Shown in pieces: positions 34,440 through 46,109 of a stretch of DNA of 64,000 nucleotides (its first letter is position 1; each line of letters begins with the position of its first letter). The stretch is from the NCBI GenBank assembly GCA_012064415.1, contig SSNU01000138.1, positions 104,971 through 168,970 of the forward strand, written 5' to 3'. A model generated the notes under the pieces. The model saw nothing but the letters and a program-made list of their open reading frames with translations. It made no database searches and was not told the DNA's origin. This DNA comes from Gyrodactylus bullatarudis. Taxonomy: Eukaryota; Platyhelminthes; Monogenea; Gyrodactylidea; Gyrodactylidae. A program made the position numbers and the translations under genes.

Positions 34440-35005
34440 TTCTAACCTTTTCTATCTCAAGTGAGAGGCAATAAAAATCTCCCATGTTTGTATTTGACCG
34501 TGTCTGTTTTATTCATTGAACTCGTTTACCTAATCATTCAGTGTAGAAATTGGACACAAAAATTGTCCTCATTTTTGTTCTTTATTATAAAGATCGGTTA
34601 ACCTTACATTGAAAGGTATGACTTTAATGTATTGAAAGGTAGGCATGATTTTACATTGTAACATGGGACTTTAATGCATTGTGTTGTATGCATACTCATG
34701 CATTGCAGAATTGCATTTGATATATGCTTTCCTATAACGGATAAGCCTACTGGGTTGTACAGGCACCTTCCTATATTTCAATGTAAATTTATGCTTTAAC
34801 CTGATTGGATTAAATTTTGGTCAGTTTTATATATAAGGTGGTTAAATTAATTTTTTCACATTTCTGTAACATGATGCAGAGCTTTTACTGTATTATAATT
34901 TTGAGAATCCCTGAGTTACTCAGTGCACTGTATTAACACAATTTGACTGTAACATATTATATTTGAGATTATTTCAAGGAATTCAATATCTAGTAATATG
35001 AAATT

Positions 35006-35268
35006 TCAATTACGGTATAATTTTTTTATATTTTCCCAAACTTCATGCAATCGTCCAAATGGACCTTCTAATTTTTGTTCAGTAAAAGGTCTTGTGAAAG
35101 TGCAAAGTCTTATGGAACTATCGCCAACAAATACAACACTATGACTTTTAAGACTTATGTGATGCACGTCCATACGAACTAGTTCGAAGCATTTGAAAGT
35201 AATTCCACGTTCAAGATCGTTTCCATAAATTAATTGCTTTACTTTTTTACCTTCGAAGAACAAATTTC
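35006..35268 (-). CDS. Terminal exon of a phase-1 family gene
   Basis: Unknown host-like gene fragment. Acceptor TTTCTCTTCAAG, then two bases and an open frame of 86 codons (phase 1 entry) ending in TGA at 35006-35008. The product begins NLFFEGKKVKQLIYG and keeps the module pattern LERGITFKCF..., VVFVGDSSIRL, then a basic helical end (VWENIKKLYRN). It lines up with the internal exon at 51940-51686 (LKNGWINFSGF..., VNLTFTGEPLKI). Its upstream exons are separated by 36.6-42.4 kb of transposon sequence, or lost; a weak candidate is at 42621-42749. Confidence 0.5.
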
Positions 35269-35269
35269 C

Positions 35270-36559
35270 TTGAAGAGAAATAAAATTAATTTAATAAATA
35301 CTGTTAAATTATACTCAAATGAAGCCAGCTGACATGAAGATAAGAATTTACATTTTTTCCAAAATACTCAATTTTCTGTTTGGAAAGTAAGGAAAAAATT
35401 TATTTTCCGAATAAATATGCTGTGGAAATTAAAATAATCTTCGGAAATAGTGACGTTTTTAGGAGGAATAATTATTTTAAAAGCCTAGGTTATTCTTCAA
35501 AACGATAGAGAAAACTATTGATAGTCTCAAGAGTTAAGGCTGTTTATGAGTATTGCGATATTCCATGTTGTATAGCAAGAGCAATGATCCAAAAATCAAT
35601 TATTCAATTGTATCAATAATACGTGGTATCCATGATAAAGATCTTTGTAATCTGACCTCTATTTCACCGATAACCCCACCAAGTAATCCAGTGTTAGTCG
35701 GACAACCATTACATGAAATAGCATTTAAAGTAATATCAGATTCAGTTTTTTCTAATACGACATTATTTTATCAGAAATCGAATATGCATCACTAGGGCCT
35801 CAAAATTGCATATGATGTGTGGTGATTTAAGATGATAAAATAAGAAATATGCGATCGGAGGAACTCCGAAGCATAAGATTATAGAAATAATAAAACTTTA
35901 TAGAAGTATTTCAGAATTCCTTAAACGAATCGGAGGCAAACAATCAACAATAAAACAAAACTATTTTAATTAATAAAGAATCTTGTTTGTTTACGCCCTG
36001 GGGAGTGGCAGACTTTTTGATCTATAGAAAGAAATTTGAACACGTGAAAATGATTAATGATTTTACTTTCACTCCCCAGGATACTCGAGCCAATGACAAT
36101 GGTTTCCCTGTACGCCAAGGTCCTAATGAAGATGATTTGAACGCTCTGTTTAAAAGAGCTGGGCCAGAGATCCAGACGTGAGAGCCCTGATGGAAAATCC
36201 CGGATCACATTCTCAATACTGTTATAAGAAAGGCATGCAAAATTTATTTCAATGAGTTATTTGCAAAACTTTCAAAAATGGCAAACAGCATTCAAAGATC
36301 TAGCAAATTTCAAAACAATTTAAGAAATTATTGCCTGATGAATTCTGTTGACTACATCTAGTTACCAACTACATCTCCAACTCGATGGAATACAGGTAAA
36401 AGCTCCGATTCGTTGATGGTTTGAATAATTTTGTGAATCGCATTTTGTTATATACTTTTTTGGAAGCTCTGTTGAAGAAAACCTTGTATTTTGATTGGTC
36501 TAATATGTACGATATATGTATGTATGCCTAGGTTTATTGCATTCTGAAATAATATACAT
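35270..36559. other. No confident gene
   Basis: A plus-strand ORF at 35987-36181 (WGVADFLIYRKKFEHVKMI) matches nothing I know. TA-rich elsewhere. It lies between a phase-1 terminal exon and the second pogo-like element. Confidence 0.4.
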
Positions 36560-36591
36560 TAAATAATGATTTAATAGAAAATACATTATTA

Positions 36592-37091
36592 CAGTCATCC
36601 GACGAAATTAGAGGACAATTAAACGAATTTAGTGAAGAGCAATACAAAATTAGTACAAATTAGACAAAATTAGAAGAGAGTTGATCGTAATTGAAAAAGG
36701 GAGAATACAAAAAAAGTGGAAAATTATACGAATTTAGAAAAACAGTTTTTCGTTTTTAAGCGAATAGTGTTCAAAATTAGTGAAATGAGATAATTACAGG
36801 TTACCTTTTATACATAACTAGTGGACAGCTTTATATTTTTAGGCGATTTTTTTTGTTATTACAGGAGACTTTTCCAATAATAGTAAAGAGACTAATCGAA
36901 ATTAGAGGAATCCTTTTTCTTCTATTTTATTGATAAATCACTGCAGTCGTCCAATTATATTATAGAAAAAATAGAAGAGGACTATAACCCCTCTTCTCCC
37001 TTTTTCAATTACGATCAACTCTCTTCTAAATTTTTACTAATTGCTCTTCACTAAATTCGTTTAATTGTCCTCTAATTTCGTCGGATGACTG
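36592..37091. mobile_element. 500-bp MITE with TA duplication inside the left inverted repeat
   Basis: Begins CAGTCATCCGACGAAATTAG at 36592 and ends with its complement at 37091, flanked by TA on both sides (36590-36591 and 37092-37093). The arms extend about 130 bp (GAGGACAATTAAACGAA, GTGAAGAGCAAT, GAAAAAGGGAGAA) with high identity. The uninterrupted partner sequence at about 42380-42410 confirms the insertion. Confidence 0.9.
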
Positions 37092-37364
37092 TAATGTTAA
37101 ATTTTTCTACTTGTGATACCTGAAAAGGGATAGAAAAACACGATTAAATTGGAAAAAATGCATTACAATGCTTAAAAGTCACCTTTAACCTCCCCCATGA
37201 CCAAAGTCTTGTAATTCAGGAGACTTGTTTTTATCTTTCCTTGAAATCTATCTCTTGCTAAATAAACACAAATTAAGGGAGCCTATTTGTCACTCTAAAT
37301 AACATCTTTTTCCAGTGGACCCAAGGGGGTCCACCATAACAAAAAAACTTGAGAATAATAGAAA

Positions 37365-37700
37365 ATGTTATTTGATCAAAACATTGTATTTTTAAGATCT
37401 TTTTATCAAGGTTCATGTGGGGGTTCTATAGATAAGCAGAAATTTCCACTAAAATGTAAATATTTTTTTGATGGGGAGGGAACAAGAAATGACACCAATG
37501 TGAATGTTATTCACAAATCAATAAACATGCAAAGGATCAAGACATTGTACAATGTACATACATTATCTAAAAATAGTTCTATTCACATAGTATGACTCTC
37601 ATAGTCCAATCAAATTGATCGAACCTTTATAAGTATCCTGAATTTTTATTCCTTTTCCAATAATGAAATATACGAATGAATAAAATAATGAACTTGAGAA
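37365..37700. other. No recognisable gene
   Basis: The plus-strand ORF 37365-37595 has no motif I can name. It lies between the left inverted repeat and the transposase end. Confidence 0.4.
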
Positions 37701-37799
37701 TAATAGAAAATGTTAATTTATTAAAAACAGATTTTCATCATCGATGAACTGATTTTTAAATTCTAGACGATTTATTAAAGCTGCTGATCCTTTTCGATT

Positions 37800-38580
37800 A
37801 TCATTTATCAAATAATGTCGGACCAGGCTTAGTTCTTCTTTACAAATTCTTCTCATTTCTTCGTCTTCATTTCGATATGCAGGGATGAGTTTGGTATGTT
37901 ACCAAAATTTAACTATTGTTTCGGTTCCGAGATTTTCCCAAATATCATATCATATCTATTCGCGTCTCTATGATATTTGATCCGTCTTCTCAGATCTGGC
38001 CTATTCCGTAGACATCTGGGATTGTCAGATCTCGCAATAACTCAAGGTCTTCTTCTATCACCAACAGCATTGCAGGTAAAAATTATCGACCTCTTGGCTC
38101 TAGTTAAAGTCTAAATACCTTGAATTGAAATACTAATCAGACAGTGGTATTAGTTGAATTAAATTTATGTTTAACTTTTCTTGCAATGAATTTTGATGAG
38201 TAACTGAAAAGCGTCCAGCCTGCTTCATCAATATTCCATAATTGGCTAGGACTGTATCCCTGAGTTATTTCCGGAAGTTTTAGGAGAAATTGTTCAATTT
38301 CTTCCTCAGAAGCGTTAAGTTTTTCGCCACATACCTTGCAGAAAATTTTTTTATTTAAATTAATTAAAGTAAATCAAATATTATATCAATTTTTTTGGAC
38401 ACTCTTCAAAAGCTTGGAAAATACTTCGAGAGAAAACTCTCTTCCAGGACTAAGATGACGTTAGAGTTATCAGAAAAGGAAATGCGGTTAGCATCTCTCA
38501 CTATTCTCCGAATATTCTGTAATGAACATTTGAAAGCATAACCTATCCGAGCTTTTGCTAATCCATCAAGATTGAGAGTT
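37800..38580 (-). pseudogene. Pogo-like transposase, HTH and first catalytic block
   Basis: From 38580 down: LNLDGLAKARIGYAFKCSLQ and NIRRIVRDANRI (helix-turn-helix of the CENP-B N-terminal type), an interval with a stop, then EEEIEQFLLKLPEI, SPSQLWNIDEAGWTLFSY (first catalytic Asp) and KFIARKV. The later catalytic Asp residues should lie around 37750-38050 but are not readable. It corresponds to the VWNLDKAVWF block of the 32-34 kb element. Confidence 0.6.
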
Positions 38581-38706
38581 TGAATTTGTGTCTTTAAACT
38601 ATATACTTATAATTAGGAAATGATGAAGAAATTCTGAAAAATGTAAAATTTACATGTAATTTATAGAAAAAAAAAATTTATCAACTAAATTTTCCACATC
38701 TGGATA

Positions 38707-40165
38707 GTGGACTTTTCTAATCCAGTTTATGACGAATGCATCTTTCCAAAAACCCGTGATTCTCAAATTCCAATCAGAGAGAAGAATTCACCTGATAGTT
38801 CTTTCAATCCTCCAAACAAAGCTCATTTGAACAGTTTAATTTTCAGAGGATATAGTATTAACATCGCTCAAGTCAAATCATTGATCAACTCTATCGGATG
38901 CTTCACCTATCACTGTTTCAAAAATATTGACGAATTTGGTTCTGTATTCATTCGGGTTGTCTTTAAAAGTAAACCATCATTTTCAATTCTTCAACAGCTC
39001 ATCTCTATCTGTAAAGCCTAACTATCCCAAAGCTCCATACTCAGATTTTTCAAGCTTCGACCCATTGACCCCTGTCAAGACGTTAGTTGTATTCCTGAAG
39101 TCCTTGATTATGACAACTCTGACAATAAAGAAAACTCTCCTGGTCCTTATACTCGTCCTCCTGCTGTGGATCGGGTCAAACATGGTTCTGGACATGACGA
39201 TTCCACTTCAAATATTGACTGTTCAATTCTCTCTCCTCGTCAGCTCAATGTTATCTAAAAATATCCTCAATTCAATGTTGACCTTGATTCAAATGAGGCT
39301 CTTTTCACCAATCAGTCCAGAATTCCAGCCAAATCAGAAATAAGTAAGCCTGACCAGTTATTTCATTAATCATTCTGGTTTTTTCCTCCTTAATATAAGA
39401 TCTCTTCTATTTTAAAATTCTCTTTTCAACGTTAAAGATATTATCTATAAATTCAAGCCATCCATATTTTTATCACTGAAACCTGGCTTAAACCCTCTGT
39501 TTCTGATTCCATTTTGAATATTTCTGATTATCAATTTCTTAGGGCCGATAGACTTGAATCCACTGGTGGTGGAGTTGGTTTATATATTCATGTCTCGATT
39601 AAAATAATATCTAAATATACATCATCATCCCCCTTTTAATATATTTTTATCAAACTTAATATTAATGGTACTATTCAAATTTTTTTATTACTTTATAGAC
39701 CTCCTATTGGTAGTAAATTTTTTATTTCAGATATGTGCCTTTTATCACATATCTCCTCACTAGTAGATACCTGCAAAAATATCACTATTTTAAGGGATTT
39801 CAATTTTCCCTCAAAAAATAATTCCCCCTTAATTCCTCCATGCTTTGATGAACTCATTTCCAAATTCAAACTTGACCAAATTGTTGATTCCCCCACACAT
39901 AAATCTAATATTCTTGATCTTATATTTTCTAATGTATTTTATAGATCTATTGCTAGCTCTGTGCCTTTCTCAGATCATAACATTTTGTTCTTTAACTTTT
40001 GTCTCTCGAATAATGCAATCTTTTACCTAAAGCCAAAAAAGACTGTCGATTTTAAAAGATGTAAGAGTTTAGTACAATCCTCAATGCATGAAATTTTTAA
40101 AAATAATGATTTCAACTTTAATTGTTTCTATGGAATAATCATTAATTCCACCAGGCTCACTATTA
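38707..40165 (+). pseudogene. LINE ORF1 end and endonuclease, truncated
   Basis: An ORF1-like tail (38707-39021, then frame shift, ENSPGPYTRPPA region), then endonuclease: IFITETWLKPSVSDS, LRADRLESTGGGVGLYI (39540-39590), and after a stop at 39640 LRDFNFPS (the LGDFN motif with Gly changed), LDLIFSNVFYRS and VPFSDHNILFF. Sister of the minus-strand LINE at 29450-31420. The frame then runs straight into PLE sequence at 40166. Confidence 0.8.
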
Positions 40166-41110
40166 ACACATTGGGTTTTTTAGATGTTAAACTGACTAGA
40201 AAAGATGATGGATCAATCCTAAGAAATATTTTCAAGAAGAAGACTGACAATGGTCAATATCTTCATTATGCCAGTTTCAGCCCTATTTCGCATAACGTTG
40301 GCTTAGTGATTGGTCTAGGGAAAAGGATAAGAAGAATAGTGAGTCCAGAGGAAATACCTAAAGAAATAGAGAGCACGAAGATATGTGGAAAACGGTTATC
40401 CTAATAAATTTGTGGACAAATTTATCAATATTTCAGATAATAGGGATGAAGATGTAAATACAGATGAAATTGAGAAAACTAAGATTTTCATGAGACTCAA
40501 CTTAAATGTTTGAGTAATGACATTAGAAGAAGACTTAACAATCTCATCAAACAACTTTACAATAATATACAATTGAAAATCGTATTTAAAACACAGAGAC
40601 TGTTTAGTTTGATTCATAAAGATTTACTCAAGCCGGAGGAGAAGACTCTACTAATTTATAAATTCCAATGTGTCTATGGTGCTTCTTACATAGGTAGAAC
40701 AATTAGGAAGATTTCTACAAGATTAAGTGATCATCTGAATAACGACACTGTGGTAACTAGGCATATCAAACAGGAGAAGCATGCTGCTTCAGTTTCGAAT
40801 TTTTCCATTTTGTACAAAAACCCTGGAGATGACAGCATAGATGTATGGGTCAAAGAGAAATTTTTTATTAATCTATATAAACCCGATATATGTGTTCAAA
40901 AGAACTATTCTTATAACCTTCAACTCCCCTGGCCTATTTGTGTTTTTTCACTTTTCTCTCCACTGTTGCTATTTATTGGAGAGTTTTGGTATTTTTTCAG
41001 CTTACATATTATTCTAATTTTATTCATCTTTTACTATTTCTTTCATTATTTGTAAAATATTATGTTGAATGAATCTTTTAACTTTTATCATTTTTAAAGC
41101 AAGTGATTTC
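40166..41110 (+). pseudogene. PLE RT end and GIY-YIG endonuclease
   Basis: Starts inside the ORF 39733-40404 with GFLDVKLTRKDDGS (the PLE LPFLD-type motif after RT), then YLHYASFSPISHN. A frame break near 40400 is followed by ORF 40510-41055: LLIYKFQCVYGASYIGRTIR (GIY-YIG core with the catalytic Tyr/Arg region), TRHIKQEKHAASVSNFSILY, VWVKEKFFINLYKP and ICVQK, then a hydrophobic tail. The 3' tail (40970-41110) also occurs at 1160-1275. The RT core is missing (5'-truncated). Confidence 0.8.
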
Positions 41111-41207
41111 TATACATTTAGATAGGAAAAAAGTGAGTTTTTGTGAAAATTGGAAAATTAACTGTTTTCACTGATAAAATGAGTGCCAAATCCATCTTCA
41201 GCAAATT

Positions 41208-42186
41208 TTAAAACCCTTGGTCATCATTAGAGAGGAAAAGACAACGAGTTGGCGAGTATATACGAGAAAATGTATTCGGTAAAATTATGTCAATTACAAA
41301 AAGTGTGATAGTTCTTGAAGGAAGAAAGGACAGGAGAAACTCTTTGAAACTTAGATTGGACACATATAGATATACGATTTGAGCATAAAACCAAAAGCGA
41401 ATCCCATAAGAATCAACAGAAATATTCACTGATACTCCGTCGTTGAAACGTTGAGCTGCATGGTTAAAATCGACAATCGAGACATCAGTGCTCATTCCTG
41501 AAAATCGTCCTTCTTTTGAGACTAAATTAATTCTCATTTGTTGACTCAAAGGTGGTAAAAAATTTTAAATTTTTAAATTATCCATGATTCGTGATTTATT
41601 TGTGCTTGAAGATCTCTGAGGAAGACCAATAAATATTTATATGTAGAATTGATATTATTTTTGAAAACTGAAGCAATTGGTAGGGTTTTGACATTCGTCA
41701 ATGCTAACGAATATGCGGTACGAATTGACAAACTGACAAGTCGAAAAATAACCAAGAATTGTACCTTTTTCAAAAAAATTTCTGGCTTGAATTAATAGAT
41801 ATCTTCTAGGTAAATATCCTCAGGGGCCCGAAATCTCTAACAAGTTTGAGTATTGAAACATGAGCCTGAATTTTAAAAAAATGAACTTTGAAAACTTAAA
41901 TTATAATTTCAATACTTACGTTATACGAGTGAATTCGTAGTAAATCCTTCATCTTGTCGATGTAATGAGGACTACCACGAACACTGTTCAAATTTAGAGC
42001 ATGAGCGACACCATCAATAATTTCCTGAATTTTTTCATCAGTTATTATTTGCATATCTTCCTTCAATCTGTTTATTCGATCAGCAATCCTCTCTCGTAAC
42101 CTATCGTACCTTGCACTGTAGTCATAGATGTAGTATACATGCAGCGAACTTTTGTTACGAACACAATTTTTCATCGTTGAAATCAT
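41208..42186 (-). pseudogene. Pogo-like transposase N-terminal exons (second element)
   Basis: The exon 42186-41937 ends DLLRIHSYN at donor GTAAGT (41936 down), exactly where the first element's exon 1 ends FDIKSYN at GTGAGT. Upstream residues also align (ITDEKIQEIIDG against IDDETLEVIIS). The intron is about 64 nt (GTAAGTATTG...AAATTCAG). Later pieces at 41773-41573 and 41549-41208 (RINLVSKEGRFSGM) follow in transcription order and loosely match the first element's exon 2 region. Frame breaks are present. Confidence 0.5.
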
Positions 42187-42620
42187 AACTTTATATCGAG
42201 TACTAAAGTACTTTGCCTCATGTATCGAGTTCTCAAACTCTTCAACAATAGTCAGCTGAATTACAAGACTTTGGTCATGGGGGAGGTTAAAGGTGACTTG
42301 CAGGCATTGTAATGCATTTTTTTCAATTTAATCGTGTTTTTCTATCCCTTTTCAGGTATCACAAGTAGACAAATTTAACATTAATAATTTATTGTATTTT
42401 CTATTAAATCATTATTTAAGCTGTTTTATGCTTAGAAATTCCCCTGAAAGATATGTTGAATAATCGATGAGAAAATACAGATAAATCCCAACAGACTATA
42501 ATTCGACTATCGATTATATAAAAGCTTCGAGTTCAATATTATGATTAATTTTAGTTTTTGCTTTGGTCGTAACATATACCGGTTTTTAACAAGATAGGTA
42601 TTATAGTTCAAGTTACTCAC

Positions 42621-42749
42621 CCATACTTTTATATTTTGAATTTGAAACTAAATTAATAGTTACGTAGTTTATCGAAAAAATATTCATTTCAAAACATGAA
42701 AGTAAATTTTTGTAAAGTAAAGATGTTTTACGAATCCCCGAAATTGATT
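42621..42749 (-). pseudogene. Candidate phase-1 family exon (weak)
   Basis: Acceptor-like ACTAATAAG, two bases, 42 codons (from SISGIRKTSLLY to NSKYKSM), then G|GTGAGT. It is 129 nt and symmetrical phase 1-1 like the other family exons, but shorter, with a poor pyrimidine tract. It could be chance. Confidence 0.25.
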
Positions 42750-42865
42750 CTTATTAGTCGAATAACCAATCATTCCAGTGGAGGACTTACTATGTTTTTT
42801 TTTCAATTTTTTTTTCTAAAAATAATTTAATTCATGAAAGTCTAATTTATATATATATAAGATTT

Positions 42866-44830
42866 TTATTTGAAAAAGTTAGTAAAATAGTTATGATTAT
42901 CTGGTACATAAATTGAAATAATAGGAATTATCTGGGAAATCTTAAGGTTTTTAAAAATATCAAAATTAAGTTGAAATCTGTGTCTTAAGGAATGAAGCGT
43001 TGTAGGAAGGATCGTGAAGCCTCTAGATGAGCGAAGGTGGTAATTTCGATTGACAGTATGTGGGATCTTGAGATAGAGAACAGCAGAAAATGTGATTCTT
43101 CTCAGCCAGATTAGGTAAAGATCAGCCTTGTCTAAAAGTTGTTTATATGAGTAAGGGCCAAAGCATGAACGGATGAATTGAAATTGGAGGTTCTCAGTTT
43201 TCTTGATTGTTCCGGCAGGGAGGTTGGAGAGGAGGGAGGCTCCATAGTCAAGATGGGGTAGTATGCACTGCTTAAAAAGGAATAACTGCAGACTGGGGGA
43301 GTGGACAAATTTTCTAAGAAAATAGGATTTGATTCTCGAGAATAGAAGTGGCATGAATCGATGTGTCAAGTTTATTGGAGTAGTTTAGTCCCAAGTCCTG
43401 AATTTGAGCTACAATCAAAGGAATGAGGTCCGGCGTTAATGTAATAGTGGGAGATAGGCAAAGAATTTTCGTTTTAACACGATTCAATGATAAGCCGATT
43501 TTAGTCAGGGATGCGTATAAGTGTCTAAGTTCATCAAAGCATAGACTGATGTAATATATGTGTTCAGGTCATCCGGTGAGAGGTTAGATATGGAGTTTGT
43601 AGTCGTGGCAAGATGAGCAAGGTATTTTAGCTTACTCCTTACTCTTTTTGGGTTAGATTTTAATTCTCCAACGATGGACCTTTCAAATAGGACTTGCAAG
43701 GATAGAGATGATGCAAGGGAACTATTTTTCGACAATTTAGCAGATTTGTTAATTAAGGAACAAAATAGAGGGAAATTAAAGTTAGGACAAAATAGATTTT
43801 TCATATGAGAAATACATGAGGGAAATGTCTGAAACATAATGGTTTATACTGGTATCATGTGGATTAAAGTATGTTAGGGAAAAATTGAAAATTCTGTGGC
43901 CTGAGGAATTCACAGAGTAACAACACGAGTTGTAAATGCCTGGGATATTAGTAAAAAATAATTCAAGATATTTGTCAGAGACTTTTCGAGTGGGAAAGGC
44001 TGTAACTTGTGTTAATTGAAGGGAGTTAAAATAGTCAGTAATAGGGGAGGAGAAATCGAGAGCATCCGGGGAATAATTTGGTAAATTAAAATCCCCGCAA
44101 ATGATATGGTGGTCTACTGAGGTAGAAATATTAGTTTTAATGTAGCCAATAATAACTTTTTGTGAATCTGGGGAAGCAGGCGGAGGATTATAAATTAGAA
44201 AAATTTGAATCTTTAAACTTGCTGTTGAGAGAACCATAGAAAGAGTCTCCGAGCTTGATTGAGAAAGGAAAACATTCGAGACAGCTAATGAATTGTGTAC
44301 GAAAGCAATAACACCACCTCCTTTATAAGAGACTCTATCATATCTAAAGCATGAGTAATTAGTAATGGCAAATTCTTGTGAGGGATGAGCAGGTTTCAGC
44401 CAGGATTCTGTAATAAGGACAAGTGATGGAGAGTAACGATTGATCATCTGATTTACATTGAATATTGAATTTAGCAAAGATCTGGCATTCCAAAGGACAA
44501 TTCCAAGCGAAAAAATTTATTATCTTGGTCAGGATCAAGTGGCAACACACGTTTATGGATTTGATTTGGAATAAGAAAAGAGGTATTGGAACTGGATGTT
44601 GAGAGACCAAGGTTAGTATTAGATGATGAAGGGCCTGATGGAGCGAGATTATTATTAGTTGAGACAGATTGAACAGTTTGATTCTTTTTAGTAGCGATCC
44701 AGGCAAGTCTGAAACGATGTTCTGGGGATCTGAGACGACAAACTACAACATTATCATTTGATAGTTCTTTGTGAATGTTTTGAATAATTTGGCCAGGAAG
44801 GTAGTTATTCCCTTTAATAGTTATTGTAAA
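42866..44830 (-). pseudogene. LINE with RT core deleted
   Basis: From the right: ORF1 end (VVCRLRSPEHRFRLAWI, about 44740-44690), a Ser/Asn-rich stretch, then ORF2 endonuclease from 44477: SLVLITESWLKP, SCFRYDRVSYKGGGVIAF, IICGDFNLP and SSGHRIFNF (SDH position changed). Then 43837-43505 gives the linker before RT (RSIVGELKSNPKRVRSKLKYL). It jumps to a post-YADD segment (LNRVKTKILCLSP, 43480-43440) and the C-terminal region 43369-42866 (LPHLDYGASLLSNLP). The RT catalytic motifs A-C (about 250 residues) are gone between 43530 and 43505. Frame breaks are present. Confidence 0.8.
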
Positions 44831-44997
44831 ACCTCCTTTTTAATTTGGTGTGGGGTTGTTGAAGGAAGACAAATAATACACCCTTTTCCCCATCCTGATA
44901 TTTTCTTATTGGTTGTATTCGACCAAACCTTAACCAATCACAGTATTCAACAGGATTTTAAAATATGTTATTTTGTAATTGAATTCATTTAACAAAA

Positions 44998-46107
44998 ATG
45001 GATCTTCGTGTCTTTCAATGGCGTAATGATAAAGAAAAATTTTGCTATGTTTGTGGATTCTATTTCGCTAACCGAAGGATGTACATAATCACTGATGAAA
45101 TATCAAGAAAAATTATGGATTATTTCAACCAACTGGTTAACCATGGGAGACATTTTTCTCCTTCCAAGTTGTGCCTTTCATGCTACTCAAAAATTAGTTA
45201 CCCAAATAGGAGCTCCTACAGAAATAAGATTAAAGTTTGGTCTGAACCCTTCAATCATGAAGAAGATTGATACTTTTGCTTGACGCGAATTTGTGCAAAT
45301 AGAAGGCCATCGACTCAAGTTAGTTTGAAGATTTGCATATCCTGTTGTTAGACATTTATGAACATTGCATTCCAGAATTATCCAAATTTATGAACGTGTC
45401 GTGATGTTCCTAGACTGCAACAGCCCCTTATCAATGTTCAACAGGATCCAGAATCTAGTGGTAACACTATCGAAGAAGAAGATGGAATGACTGTGCGCTT
45501 GACCCAGAAAACCCTTGACAAGATCGTTAGAGTATCCAGGCTTTCAAAAAAAAATGCAGTTGAGGTTGGACTCTTAGTGAGTCATAAAATAATTGGCGGA
45601 GGAGTAACATTTTCTCATTATAAAAGTAGAGACCTTATTTTTCATTTGACGACAATTTTTAAGCAATTTATGAAAGCATTGGTTTCTAGAAATTCCCATT
45701 CTCTGGAGCATGTTTATGCTAAATTCTCATATATTTCAAGAACTAAAATAGATGAGGGAATACTCACTGGTCCTCAAATTAATGATTTGATAGAAGATGA
45801 AATTTTCTCTCATGTTCTTGTTGAAGAAGAACTTCGAGCATGGAATTCTTTTAAAAATGTGTGTTTAAATTTATTTGGGAATAATAGAGACCCAAATGCT
45901 AGAATATTAGTTGAAGAGCTTCTGGTATCTTATGCAGAGTTGGGCTGTCTCATGAACTTGAAGTTACATTTCCTTCGTTTTCATATTGATTTTTTTCATC
46001 AAGTTCCACTTGGTACTATCTCAGATGAACAAGGTGAAAAAATGCACCAAATGATGATGTTCATTGAGGAAAGATATTCAGTAATAAATTTGGAACATTG
46101 CCTTTAG
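44998..46107 (+). pseudogene. Arthropod multicopy gene of unknown function (GPQI/SDEQGE family)
   Basis: Unknown function; I recognise the phrase order from uncharacterised proteins repeated in many arthropod genomes. N-terminus 44998-45270 has two CxxC pairs (FCYVCG and LCLSCY), a zinc-ribbon-like unit. After stops at 45270-45400 the frame 45487-46107 reads LSKKNAVEVGLLVSHK, then jumps to FKQFMKALVSRN, KIDEGILTGPQINDLIEDE, EELRAWNSF, NLKLHFLRFHIDFFHQ and GTISDEQGEKMHQMMMFIEERY. Family members have several hundred residues between the KSRDL and FKQFM positions, so the centre is deleted. A CCAATCA box lies 58 bp upstream of the ATG. Confidence 0.6.
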
Positions 46108-46109
46108 AT

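Larger units (their letters stand above)
27467..34753 (+). mobile_element. 7.3-kb pogo/Tigger-like DNA transposon with 324-bp inverted repeats
   Basis: The left repeat 27467-27790 starts CCAGTAGGCTTATCCG; the right repeat 34429-34753 ends with the complement CGGATAAGCCTACTGG. They are nearly identical along about 324 bp. The plus-strand transposase (32008-34439) abuts the right repeat: its last codons overlap the repeat edge. The left half holds a minus-strand LINE insertion (29450-31420) and sequence 27800-29400 with no own gene. The left end follows TA (27465-27466 region), but the right end is followed by GTTG, so the target duplication is not intact. Confidence 0.8.
36560..42422 (-). mobile_element. 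Second pogo-like transposon with inverted ends, heavily nested
   Basis: The ends match in reverse complement: TTAAATAATGATTTAATAG at about 36560 against about 42404-42422, then ATACATTATT and, after a MITE, AATTTTTCTACTTGTGATAC and ACCTTTAACCTCCCCCATGACC (37180-37205 against 42265-42290). The inverted repeat ends near 37221/42252. Its transposase runs on the minus strand (42186 to about 37800) and is split by a LINE/PLE chimera (38700-41110). Confidence 0.6.

Noticed and set aside
27465..34757. TA target duplication for the 7.3-kb element
   Set aside because: TA is present on the left only; the right flank reads GTTG.
37365..37595. Small plus-strand gene
   Set aside because: No recognisable motif, no promoter or splice context, within a transposon.
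38190..38220. TTTGATGAGTAACTGAAAAGCG as a hammerhead
   Set aside because: It lies in transposase coding sequence and the stems do not pair; coincidence.
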